NCBI GenBank assembly: GCA_030248135.1
Contig: JASANC010002333.1
Span: 1-19,128, forward strand
DNA: 19,128 bases
From: Theristus sp. LFF4_11
Lineage: Eukaryota; Nematoda; Chromadorea; Monhysterida; Xyalidae
Direction of reading: 5' to 3'
This document shows, piece by piece, positions 1-9,563 of the stretch (its first letter is position 1; each line of letters opens with the position of its first letter). The notes beneath the pieces are model-generated. The model was not told the DNA's origin and made no database searches. It was given only the letters and a program-made list of their open reading frames with translations. The position numbers and the translations under genes were made by a program.

Positions 1-392
1 TTTAGATAATCTATACATGTGTTGAGCTGGGTGTGTGGCTGAGATATTTTCAAGATGCAGTTTGAAAGCAATCATGGTATATTCTGCTTTTATCTGACAG
101 TTGCCATAACGTGACCGGTGATGAAGTATCAATATAAACGGAAGGAAACAAAAAATGCGTAGCTGATGGACATGAGTTGGTGAGTTATTAAAATTTAGTG
201 ACGGTTTCTGGCTTGGCTTTCCTTTATTGAACTGGCTTTGCCTTGAAGAAAATGCTCTTCAGCAAAAGATATTGGATGTGTCGGTTTTGCAATAATATAA
301 AGAACACACGTTCAGTAGAAATGATTTCGTGATATGCTTGCTCAAGTTTAAACAATATATGGCGTTATTTTCATGAACATGTAGAGGTGACT

Positions 393-441
393 TACATGTA
401 TGTACTGCACATGTATACACATACATACATACATGTATGTA
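393..441. repeat. ACATGTATGT-type alternating purine-pyrimidine microsatellite
   Basis: The tract is built of ACATGTATGTA and (CATA)n words, so it is largely self-complementary and could extrude as a hairpin. It is a simple repeat with no evident role. Confidence 0.7.
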
Positions 442-1384
442 GTTCTCCGTTGTGTCACTCAATTACTTACGTTGATTAGAAATGCCCATACTCACATACT
501 CCTTGCGTTGCTAACCCTTTGTTTTATGCCAATTACACCAAATTATGTAATTGAACAACAACAACACACCGTGTACAAAACAACTTTTTCAGAGCGGGTT
601 TTTGCAATAACGATAAGGCGCCGCTCACTTTTATTTTTTGCATTTTTTTGAAAAAAGAAAAAAGCCGTTTTTGAGAAAAAATCAAGACATACAGAACAAG
701 CCGCAAGATAACAAAAACAAAAACAATTACAACTGTTATTGAATGGCGCAAAGTAAATGACGGAATCAAGCAAAAATAAAAAATACAAACGATTTGACTG
801 CATCGAATTACTGAGCATAAAACATAAATATCCATTATAGGTGAAACATTGTTTCTAGGTACATTTTGAGAGTGAAAACATGTCCGAGGCAAGATATAAA
901 ACGGAACCGAAGGACAAAAAGTCCCGAAGAAACTACGTAAAAAAGTTAACAAATGATGACGTCGGAGACGTCAAACATAACTGATGTAAAGCAACGAATT
1001 AAAACGATTGTGTCAACCGCCCTGCACAGGCCAGAGCAAATAAACAACACACTGGCAGCACAGATGCGTTTGCAACGACAAAAAACGGAACCAGAACTTG
1101 AAAAAAACACCAGACAAAATGTATTTAAAATCCAAACTCTGAGCAAGATACATGGGACCAAAAATGCACTTACTGTCGTTTTTTTGGTCTGCGACTCAAT
1201 GCGTTTGCTGGCTTGAGTTTCATGCCGCAATTTAAAGTCGTGACCCGCGGTCGTGTCTTAAGAAGTTAAAGTCACTTTAGAAATTTTGAACTGCCATGCC
1301 CAGCATTCGTCTGATGTTTTCTTTTATGCGTGAGCACTCAGTCGCAGAGCTAAAAAACAGAAAAGAAAAAAACTGAAAAAAAGT

Positions 1385-1501
1385 AAACCAGGTTTCGCAC
1401 CTGCAATTTAGATTTTTCGATATAATATGGACATAACCCATTGAAAAACCATTTTCAAAAACATTGAAAAATTATGAGAAAGCAGGTGCGGAGCCTGGTT
1501 T
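1385..1501. repeat. 117-bp hairpin repeat just downstream of the esterase stop
   Basis: A 20-bp arm at 1385-1404 (AAACCAGGTTTCGCACCTGC) pairs with 1482-1501 with two mismatches, enclosing about 77 bp of AT-rich DNA. It starts only about 28 bp past the minus-strand stop codon at 1529-1531, so it would be transcribed in the 3' UTR and fold into a long stem. It may be a tiny non-autonomous element or a structured 3' UTR element; no flanking target duplication is obvious. Confidence 0.6.
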
Positions 1502-1528
1502 TTTTAAAAACGGACACAATGACAACAA

Positions 1529-4500
1529 TCATCGTTTTCCCTTGACGAGTATGCCCTCTGGTTGTCGTTTGCGCGGTGCGCCGGTGCAGCGACGCAGCAC
1601 GAGACAGGCGACGATCAGCCAGAGAGTGACGGCGATCGCGCCCACCAGCACCCACAGCGCCAGCCACGCACGTCTGTACGCGGCCAACTGCGTTCGCTCG
1701 TGTTCGCTCAGTTCCGCCGGACTGATGTCGTCCGCGTTGTCGGCGTCCGACTTTGCTGGTCGTATGAAATCGGCCGCATACGCGACCTGATCGTTCCAGA
1801 ATTGAGGCGTCGGAAAGTAGAAGTCGCCGTGCGCGACACGCGGCGGGATGCGCAGTTGGGCGTAGCCGCCGTTGCTGCTGCCACGCCGGTAGGCCGGCCA
1901 GACGAAACCGCGAATCGGCACCTTCGTCGGATTTCTGCAATTGTGTGGAAGTTTCATTTTTGTGCAATCTGAACGAACTGATGCATTTGAGAGACAAGAA
2001 ACTGACTGAATTTTTTAGTGGCGTCTTATGCATGGGGGGTTTCATTCGTCCAAGACTTAACTCACTGATGCATTAGAGGCACAAGCAACTGCGAAAAACC
2101 TGGCATTTTTCATTGATGTCATTATAAGAGCAGGAAACGACAACCGACTTATATTTGGCAAAGTTCGCAATGACGGTGCAGAAGAGTGCTGCCATCTCCA
2201 GGTCGTCCTCGTCGTAGTCAAGCATCTCCTGGTTCGCCGAGTAACCGCGTGTGAACAGGAACGCGTGGTCGAGCCCGTGAAAGGCGTCTGCGGTAGTCGA
2301 AGCAAATTGGTTATCAACCGTTCGGATTTGCTGCCTTTCAGCGATATGGAGGCCGGAAGCTCCACCGAAATCTACAGGAGCTCAAGATCAGCCCCAAGGA
2401 CGTAGCGGGGCTTAGAAGCTGCTTCACCTCTCGTGTCGAGGGCATGGGACGCTTATTTCTTTTATCCGTGGGACGTTTTATCATGGGACGTCCATTTATC
2501 CGAACGCCAAACCACTGAAGTTTGATACGTGCGGTTTCCGGAACCAGTGGTAGGAGAAACGGAAAACAAATACAAATTTCGAATTTAAATTTAAATTACA
2601 AATACAAATCAAATTGCGATGTCGGAAATTGAACGAAACGCAAAAAGACACACCCGTGAAATGCATGTTCTTGCTGATGGAAATGACTCTGTTGACGCCA
2701 AAGAAGTTCAGCGATCGTCGTTCGTATTCAACGATTCTTGCCATCGGCAAGTAGTCGAACGAATAGAGGTAGACGGGCAGACCGTGCTCAACGTAGAGGC
2801 GAGCTTCACGGTGTGCGGGCGAGACGAACTCGATGTCTGACTCAATCTGAAATCTTGTTGGTGGCAATACTCCACAGCGCAGTAGCTGTTAGAGGTGTAC
2901 TGTATTGTTGCAAAAACCGGAAGCAGTAGGCTGCGGACAACAGCAAATATTTTACAGACAATGTTTGGCAATATCACTGAAGTTGCTCCATTTTTTTGTC
3001 AGGGAATATACGATCAGTCTCGTCTATCAGGTTCCTGTAGCATGCGTCTGCCAGAGAAACACCTCGAACCAACCAACGAATATGTTTTGTTTGAACAATA
3101 TCGCTTTCTCCCTATCATCAAAACCATCAACAATTTCATCCCTGTCATCAATGCGTGGTTAAGAAAAGAATACGACCATCACCCAACGCCTCATTTCCGA
3201 CCTTTTGCAGCGTTCGTACGAACGTCTCCATTTGCCAGGTGTCATTGGTCGACTCTGCTGCGATGTAACGATGGAATGTCAGATTGCCGATCAGTTGAAA
3301 CGTTGAGTTCGGCAGTTGGCGGCCGTCCGCTGGCTCGTAGCTTGATTGCACCACGGACTGCACTTTCTCGGCCATCAATCGTTGTGTGCAACGCTCACGC
3401 TGTTTGAAGCCGTAGTAGATTGCTGCACAGAGGTTTGTACGTTATGCTAGCAAAAGAATTACAAGAATCACAAGAATAATGACACTGACAAGGACAGATG
3501 ACATCCACGGCTGCAAACAGCGTAACGGTAGCGTAATTTGTGAATTTCGGTTTGGTAGCAGAAAAGATTAGTTCTCCTAATAACCGAACTTCTGGTTCTC
3601 CAAACCGCGTAACTTTACTAGATGGGACTTTTTGGGACCAACAGAACAGTTCCCATTTACAACGTTCGACTTTTGCAGTGAACCAACGTTTTTTGTGCGC
3701 CCATTCCAGCTGTGCGACGCCGATCATGATTGGAACGTGCGCATTTTTCCTCAACATTTCGATGCCTGTTGACGGAATCAGTTCACCATCGACAACGGGC
3801 CTCGAAACACCCAACTGCAACAAGAGACAGAGCATCATCAGAGCTAAAAACCATTTTGGAGTGCCACAACAAAACAGATAATAAATCAGTTTACCGCCGC
3901 GACCAGTCCGCTCTTGAGCGAGTTGGTGCTGAAGTTCAAATGTCGTCGGAGACAGTCCAACTGCAGATCGATGTTGTCCAGACTGGACAGATCGAAGCTG
4001 TCCAGACATTTGATGCTGTTCGTCTGCAGATTACAGACGGTCTCCTCGAACGGTTTCGGTTGCTCCTTCGGATATGCCTTTCGAATGTCCTTCATATCTT
4101 CGTCGGAGAAGTATTTCTCGCATCGCAGATAACGAACGAGATTCGTCAGTTCCCATTGTGGCTCGCCGACCGATTGGATCGCCCACGAAGCGAGAGATGA
4201 GCCGCTCATTATGATCGCACCGCTTATGGCGTCTGTAATACGTCGCATTTGCTTGGTTCGTCCTTTTACTCATTCAGAATACGGTCTGGGCCTGAGCACT
4301 ATTTATGGTTCTCGGGGTAAATCTGTTTTTGAAAGTCGAACACCAGTTCAGTGCATCGACAAACTAGAAAACGCCACATTTAATTTGCAAAAGTATCTGC
4401 TGGGTTCAAACAAAAAAATAACAGAATTGGAGCGGGATGGGGTTATTGCGGTAGTCATTAATTGTGTGGTTGAGCAAAATAGAACGTCCGTCTTGACTCC

Positions 4501-6036
4501 TGCACGCTATTTTCAAATGAAATTACAAAAATACCAAAAATAGGATAATCACACTCACTTTTCACCCTCGGCAACGGCGACGCAGCAAGAATGGAGACCG
4601 CGGCAGCGCCGGCCGATTCGCCCATCAGAGTCACCTGATCCGGATTGCCGCCGAAATTGCGAATGTTGCGATTGACGTACTCGAGTGCGAGCACCAGGTC
4701 GTAGAGGCCGTTGTTGCCGACGTAGACACCCTCGTCAGCCGTCTTGTGCGCCAGGAAACCTGTGTCATGCGTCGGTACAGTGATGTCGTGTGTACTAAAG
4801 GCCCGTCCATGCTGACGTTTCTTGACGTACTTCGACTCACTCGTCGAGACACGTATTCATGGACGGAATATTCTTCGTGGACATGACGTAACGCGACGTG
4901 ACTTCAGGTGACGTGACGTGACGTGACGTTACATGATTTGGGAAGCCACAAAACTGTTTCTTAACGTCAGACTGTGTTTTTCGCATCCTACCAAGCGGCC
5001 CAAGACGATAGTTGACAGTGACTAGCACTACGCCACGATCGATCAGATTTGCAGCGACCACTTCTGGATCGATGCCCGTGTCGGCCGAGCCGGCGAGGAA
5101 CGAGCCACCGTGCACCCAAACGATCACTGGGTGTTTTTTCGTTTCGTCTTCCGGGTTCTGTGGAATATCAGTGGTTTTTGTGGTTTTTGTTGATAATGAG
5201 TTATCTTTACAGCGGATGACTCTCATTCAGAACTCATCTCTGGCGGTTGTCGGCTTGTTATCAGCATCAAAACAACAAGCGGAATTTTGTAAACTTCGAT
5301 ATTTTTGTCAGCTCGCGATTCTGCTAAACATGAAGACAGAAAAACGCACGTAAGGCGCAAAGATGTTCAGATAGAGACAGTCTTCGCTCTGGCGTTGCAT
5401 GTTCTCGCCAGCGAACTTGTCGATCTCATGGTACGTCATGAACTGGATGCATGGCCGGCCGTACTCGTGTGCTTTGAACGGATCAGACTCCAGCGTCTCT
5501 TTTTTTACCGGACGCTAAAAATTGTTGAAGGACATTTACATATGAAATAACAAACAAACTTTTTCGTCAACGAAATTTGCTGGTCAGTCGAAATTTTAAA
5601 ATGCCAATTAAGTAGTGGTCGAAAGTGCTGGCTTCCATCCATCCTTGAGCCCAGTTTCCCACCACTGAGCGGTATTTGCAATGAAGGTCGACAACATTAT
5701 TCGAGCATTTCGGCATTTGCTCAACTCAACATAACCAAATCAGATATAATCCACCGCTAATTGCACAATAATCTCAATTTGAATGAACGATTTCAAACAT
5801 CTAACCTTGAACCTGAGTTTGCCCACAGGCGGTTCGGCGTATGGAATGCCAAGATATTCGTTCATCATGTGCCGTTTGTTGAACATCCATCGTCTGCCGC
5901 TGACCACCCCGGCTTCGGTGTAAACGAGAACGTTTACATTGTCCAGGTGTTGCGCAGCGCATTTGTTTAGAACAATGTGAACAATAATTGAAACGAAGGC
6001 GCAGAGTTGTACTAACATGGCGCCTTTTTGGTACAT
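1529..6036 (-). CDS. Membrane-anchored type-B carboxylesterase, ten exons
   Basis: Model exons: 6036-5806, 5514-5350, 5157-4992, 4759-4559, 4232-3895, 3814-3661, 3422-3202, 2846-2654, 2287-2149, 1934-1529. All junctions are GT-AG and all phases close, giving 737 residues (731 from the second Met at 6018). A signal peptide is followed by the [13 protein letters not shown] motif, SEDCLYLN (120-127) with a Cys99-Cys123 loop, the oxyanion HGG (148-150), nucleophile Ser236 in GESAGAA, Glu404 in [12 protein letters not shown], and His560 in AFHGLDH. A membrane helix at about 693-716 has a short basic tail, so the catalytic domain faces the lumen or outside. NST, NLT and NDT sequons lie in exon 7. 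The triad is intact, so this is an active hydrolase or acyltransferase, not a neuroligin. The Cys loop lacks the tryptophan of cholinesterases. Weak points are two GTCGG donors (3201, 2148) and the exon 8 donor at 2653, the only phase-compatible GT. Substrate unknown; such enzymes in nematodes (CEST family) include acyl-transferring members. Confidence 0.9.
2361..2450 (-). repeat. Fragment of a dispersed GC-rich repeat in esterase intron 8
   Basis: This segment matches the reverse complement of the GC-rich insert at 14259-14498. Shared words include ACCGAAATC, AAGATCA and AGCGGGGCTTAGA, followed by GCTGC and CGAGGG in the same order and spacing. It is a truncated, diverged copy lying in the intron between exons 8 and 9. 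It shows that the insert is a dispersed family in this genome and not a one-off. Confidence 0.6.
4884..4933. repeat. GACGT pentamer repeat in esterase intron 3
   Basis: Six GACGT words lie here, four of them in perfect tandem near 4909-4929, flanked by ATGACGTAACG on one side and GACGTTACAT on the other. Each unit makes a TGACGT half-site for CREB/ATF-type bZIP proteins. It could be a simple repeat or an intronic regulatory cluster; the sequence alone does not decide. Confidence 0.55.
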
Positions 6037-6904
6037 GACACGCGCTGGTTTTACTGATGTATCCAGTAATATTGTTGCGTTTACATTTCTGCTGTTATTG
6101 TTGTTGGATAAACAGTCGTAGATTACGGTATTGTTGTACGAGCAGTTGAACCGCAGTTTCAGCCGAGAATCATTATTTAGCGCCCGAAGATATGACGCCA
6201 GATAATCTGAATTGGTTGAAAAAAACGGAAATCGAAAATCGTCGTTTTGGCAGAGTGCAAAGGATATCCGGATATCCGATAATAATTGTTTTTAGCAGAA
6301 CAAATAAACTCCGACCCGACACAATGTTTACAAAATAAGAGCTTGTAACCTGAGTCACAGTGTACTTTTTGAAACGGGAAGTTTGTCATTGAAATTTCAA
6401 AAGACGTTGCCCACCAACCCAAGGAAGGAGATGTCAGCAAAAACAAAAGCTTTTTTATTTGAGCCTGAAAAGGACAGAATGACGAAGAATGGCAAAAACC
6501 ACAAATGAAAGAACCGCAGAAACGCAAACAAAAGGCAGTTTTTCAGCGTCACAAAAGATCTTACTCTTATTTTTTGCGTCAGTTTAGCTTACTTGTAGTT
6601 CTTCTTTTTGTTATCTGCAGCACTAAAACAATAAGCAGCAAAAGTGTCAAAACAGTTACGCAAAAACAGATTAGAAGAGAGTGTAGAGGAATAAAGGAAT
6701 AAAGAGGAAAAGCGTTTCAAATGAAGGTATCATAAGCATAAAACTCAATAATGTTGAACGGGGACACAATATTTTTATGATCATTTCTAACACGCGCCCG
6801 TCAAAGGCGTTTTAGTGTCTGGCGGTTCTAAAACAATGTGTAGATACTTTGTAAATAAACGAAGAGATGCTACCACGAGATACTTTACACACACACCCCG
6901 ACAA

Positions 6905-6930
6905 ACACACACACACACACACACACACAC
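6905..6930. repeat. (AC)13 microsatellite
   Basis: Thirteen uninterrupted AC dinucleotides, preceded by a shorter interrupted CA tract. It is typical of animal intergenic DNA and explains the Thr-His repeats of the spurious open frame across it. Confidence 0.95.
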
Positions 6931-7999
6931 AAATAAATTCGTTTTCAACTGAATATCCCAAAAGAATCACTCAGTGGCTGGCTACAACGCCCGACAGAGT
7001 GTGTAACAGTTGTTGTGTTGCAGGCAGATTTCAGGATAACGGGAAAGAAACGAAAAGTCAGGCAATTGTTTCAGCGTGCGCTGGCCACCTTACATATTCG
7101 CATATAATGTGGAAATTATTGGTTCACAAACGCACCACAAGTAAAGTCACCGGCCACTGACGTCGAACAACGTCGCAGATGCGGCTTGGTTCCAAAAAAT
7201 GTTGTTGTTGTTACATTCCAATGTCTTTGTTCCGTATACAGCGAAACTTGTTTTATTTCTTTAAATTCAGTCGATCATTTCATTGGTTTTGAGAAAATAG
7301 AGCATACAGACCTGAGAAACCTCTGGCGTCGAAACAAAAATCACCAAATGCGAAAAAATACAGTTGAGAAATGGGCTCTGTGCAAAAGTCGCGGTCGTTG
7401 TTTTTTGGCGGCTGTGCGCTCTTTTCAGTGATTGTGTGGTGGTCATTGTTTTATCTAAATGGGTCTATTGTTTTCTCAGACTGATGTGTGTGTTGTGATT
7501 TTTTTAAATTTATGTGTGGAACGTTTCGTGTGGTTTTGCATTTTTGGCGCCATTTTTACAGCCTTTCCTGTAAAACGGGCAGAAAACTAAGATACATTCA
7601 TTTCCTTCTGGATGTCATTTTGACTTTACTTGAGTCATCAGTCAGTAGCTGCCCGGAGAAATTTCAGTTATCTCCTACTTTTTGTTGTTCACCCAATAAA
7701 GTGAACAAGTAAAACCATTGTCTATATACAGGATATGACATAACAAAAGTGTGCACACAGAAATACATGTTCCGTAACATAATACAGTACAAGTGCACAA
7801 AACCGAACATAAAAGTGTAGTTATCAGCATAACAGCAAAATGCTACGGTATGCTAACTTTTTAAAGCGGTGGTTAATTATTTTTTTCATGATTCATGGTT
7901 TTTCGTTTATGTACACATATCGAACCGTATTTGAATAAATGTTCGCCAAAATGCCACAACTGAGGACATGTGGAGTGCGGCATATAACTGTTACTGTAT

Positions 8000-8144
8000 C
8001 AGTATTTGACACGATCTCTACTTCAGCCGTCTTGACGGTCAAAGAGGTTCATTGAAAACTGAAAGAAACAGGAATACAATTTGTAGAAGTGTTTCTTGAA
8101 TATTTTTCTCGACTATTTTAAGATCGTGTCAAGACCGAATACTG
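8000..8144. repeat. 145-bp inverted-repeat (MITE-like) element
   Basis: The left end CAGTATTTGACACGATCT pairs with the right end AGATCGTGTCAAGACCGAAT plus ACTG, apart from a 6-bp insertion in the right arm. The interior holds a small perfect hairpin, CCGTCTTGACGG. It has no coding capacity. A mobile origin is inferred from the structure only; one copy is visible. Confidence 0.55.
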
Positions 8145-8188
8145 TTTTCGTATTTCACTGCAAAATAAAAAAATAAGTCAACAAAAAC

Positions 8189-8829
8189 TACACTGTAAAC
8201 TCTTGCATATAGGCAGGTTGTCGTTTATAGCCCCCCAAAAGTGGGCGTAGTGTTCGCGGGCGGGGAGCTAAATAAATTAAAAGTTATTTTCAAAAATCAT
8301 AAGCTCGGACATATGATTCGTATTTTTGCTAATTCTAATTTTGCTGTATTATTAACAGTTGAAGTCATTTTATGTGAATGCGTCGTAATGTAAAGGTTGT
8401 CGTCGATGGGTGGGATTGCACCAGAAGAGACATCATCGTACGTAGCGCTTATTTTGGTTACAATGCAACAGAAAAATCCAATTATCAGATCAAAATGATT
8501 AATAGCAAATGAGCACTAAAGAATAGGAACACGGTAAAGTCATCGACAAATAGGGGAAGCAGAGAGGCAGTCAAAAAGTTGACAGTGGATCGACAATTAA
8601 AATGGCAAAGTTGAAGCTCACGGTTCCGCCCTGTCAAGAACTGGTTAGAAAAAAAAACGAAAAAAGCCGACAAAAAATTCATCCAAACTTCAATTTGTCC
8701 TTTTAAGTCATTTTTTCATAAAATGTTTTTAATTAAAAATATAAATTTCATTCCCCCCGTTTCTCGGTGTCCGCCTTCAAAAAATCGTCAATTTATATGA
8801 GGTGGTCCTATAAGCAAGAGTTTACGGTA
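8189..8829. mobile_element. Non-autonomous TIR element of about 0.64 kb with possible TA target duplication
   Basis: The left end TGTAAACTCTTGCATATAGG at 8194 is matched in reverse by CCTATAAGCAAGAGTTTACG at 8807. TA dinucleotides border both ends (8189-8190 and 8828-8829), as expected of Tc1/mariner-type or similar elements. Sub-terminal C-run/G-run segments on each side are weakly inverted too. No transposase frame is present. It abuts the G-run MITE that begins at 8921, and both begin with TACCGTA-like ends, so the two families may be related. Confidence 0.6.
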
Positions 8830-8920
8830 CAATAGAAGTCAAAAATGCTTTTTGACCACTTTGTTAACTATTACATCATAACATTTTTTCTCAGTGCACA
8901 TACGTACACATGCGACGTAC

Positions 8921-9386
8921 TACCGTATTACCTCCAATAAACCCCCATGGGGGATTAATACATCAGCGACTTTTAGGGGTGGGGGTTTATTTGGGGGGGG
9001 ATTATTGGTGGGGGGGGACGGCTTTATTTACAAACAAATACTAGGGGTGGGGGTTTGTTGAAAAAGGGCAAAAATACCTTGCATGGAAGGCAAGAAAGTC
9101 GCAGAAACTTCTACTTTTCACAGAGATTTCCTTTTGTAACAGCTTTTTGTAATGAAATTACCATTAACTCATCCCTTTGGGGCCTTTGGTAGCACAATTT
9201 CACCAATGTCAATGTATTCAGCCACTGAATTCGCTGGGTATGTGTTTCAAACAGGTTTCCAATTAACCCCCATGGGGGATTATTTGTGTGGGGGATTATT
9301 CGGAAACTTGCCGTGGGGTGGGGGTTTATTGGTGGGGGGATTAATGGTGGTGGTGGTGGGGGGGGTTTAATGGGGGTAATACGGTA
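8921..9386. mobile_element. G-run MITE, copy 1
   Basis: Ends are TACCGTATTACC and GGTAATACGGTA, a 12-bp or longer perfect inverted repeat; with TA as target duplication the element starts CCGTATTACC. Near each end is the palindrome CCCCCATGGGGG (8942-8953 and 9267-9278) followed by dense runs of five to eight G. The central 200 bp is unique and matches copy 2 at 10209-10660 closely. It has no coding capacity. It lies downstream of the calmodulin-like gene, within its probable 3' UTR. Confidence 0.85.
9325..9370 (-). terminator. Candidate poly(A) signals of the calmodulin-like gene, inside the MITE
   Basis: Read on the minus strand, ATTAAA (9370-9365) and AATAAA (9330-9325) lie about 195 and 234 nt past the stop codon at 9566-9564. 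I find no other AATAAA or ATTAAA on that strand between the stop and these two. Both fall inside the G-run MITE, so the transposon may provide the 3' end of the transcript. Assignment is by motif only. Confidence 0.4.
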
Positions 9387-9563
9387 TACTATTCAAAGAA
9401 GTTGCCAAATAAAATAGCTGACTTCAAAAAAATTCAAAGCAACAAAGGCAAAAAGCTGCAAATCTTGCTGAATTAACACAACATTTAAAAATATTTCAAA
9501 TGGAGAGCAAAATATTTCAAATGCCGGTGGATTTCGTGTGACCGAGTTTGAGTTTCACTTGAT

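Larger units (their letters stand above)
1..1528. other. 3' flank of the esterase gene, no confident gene
   Basis: This AT-rich stretch lies downstream of the esterase stop codon. I see no protein family in any frame. A plus-strand open frame at 953-1216 (87 codons) has neither the codon bias of the real exons nor a recognisable motif. Poly-T/poly-A tracts at 629-680 and an alternating ACAT/GTAT tract at 393-441 are present. TTTATT hexamers near 222 and 630 would read as AATAAA on the minus strand and could serve the esterase transcript, though both are far from the stop. Confidence 0.5.
6037..8188. other. Intergenic region upstream of the esterase, no recognisable gene
   Basis: About 2.1 kb between the esterase start and the first MITE. 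Open frames here are short, overlap poly-A or CA tracts and show no family motif. Contents I can name are a perfect 16-bp palindrome at 6262-6277 made of two GGATATCC units, the CA microsatellite at 6905-6930 and the hairpin element at 8000-8144. The esterase promoter should lie in 6037-6400, but no clear TATA box is seen. Confidence 0.5.

Noticed and set aside
953..1216. 87-codon plus-strand frame beginning MMTSETSNITDVKQRIK
   Set aside because: No family motif, no G/C bias at third positions as in the true exons, and an equally long frame opposes it on the minus strand.
2895..5353. Several plus-strand frames of 80-170 codons across the esterase
   Set aside because: They are shadows of the minus-strand exons, which carry all the conserved esterase motifs and consistent splice phases.
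1529..6036. Reading as acetylcholinesterase or neuroligin
   Set aside because: The Cys99-Cys123 loop lacks the choline-binding tryptophan, and the catalytic serine is present, which excludes a typical neuroligin.
9152..9370. Gly- and Val-rich plus-strand frame ending in GGGLLVGGLMVVVVGGV
   Set aside because: It lies inside the G-run MITE; the glycines come from the G tracts, and copy 2 does not preserve the frame.
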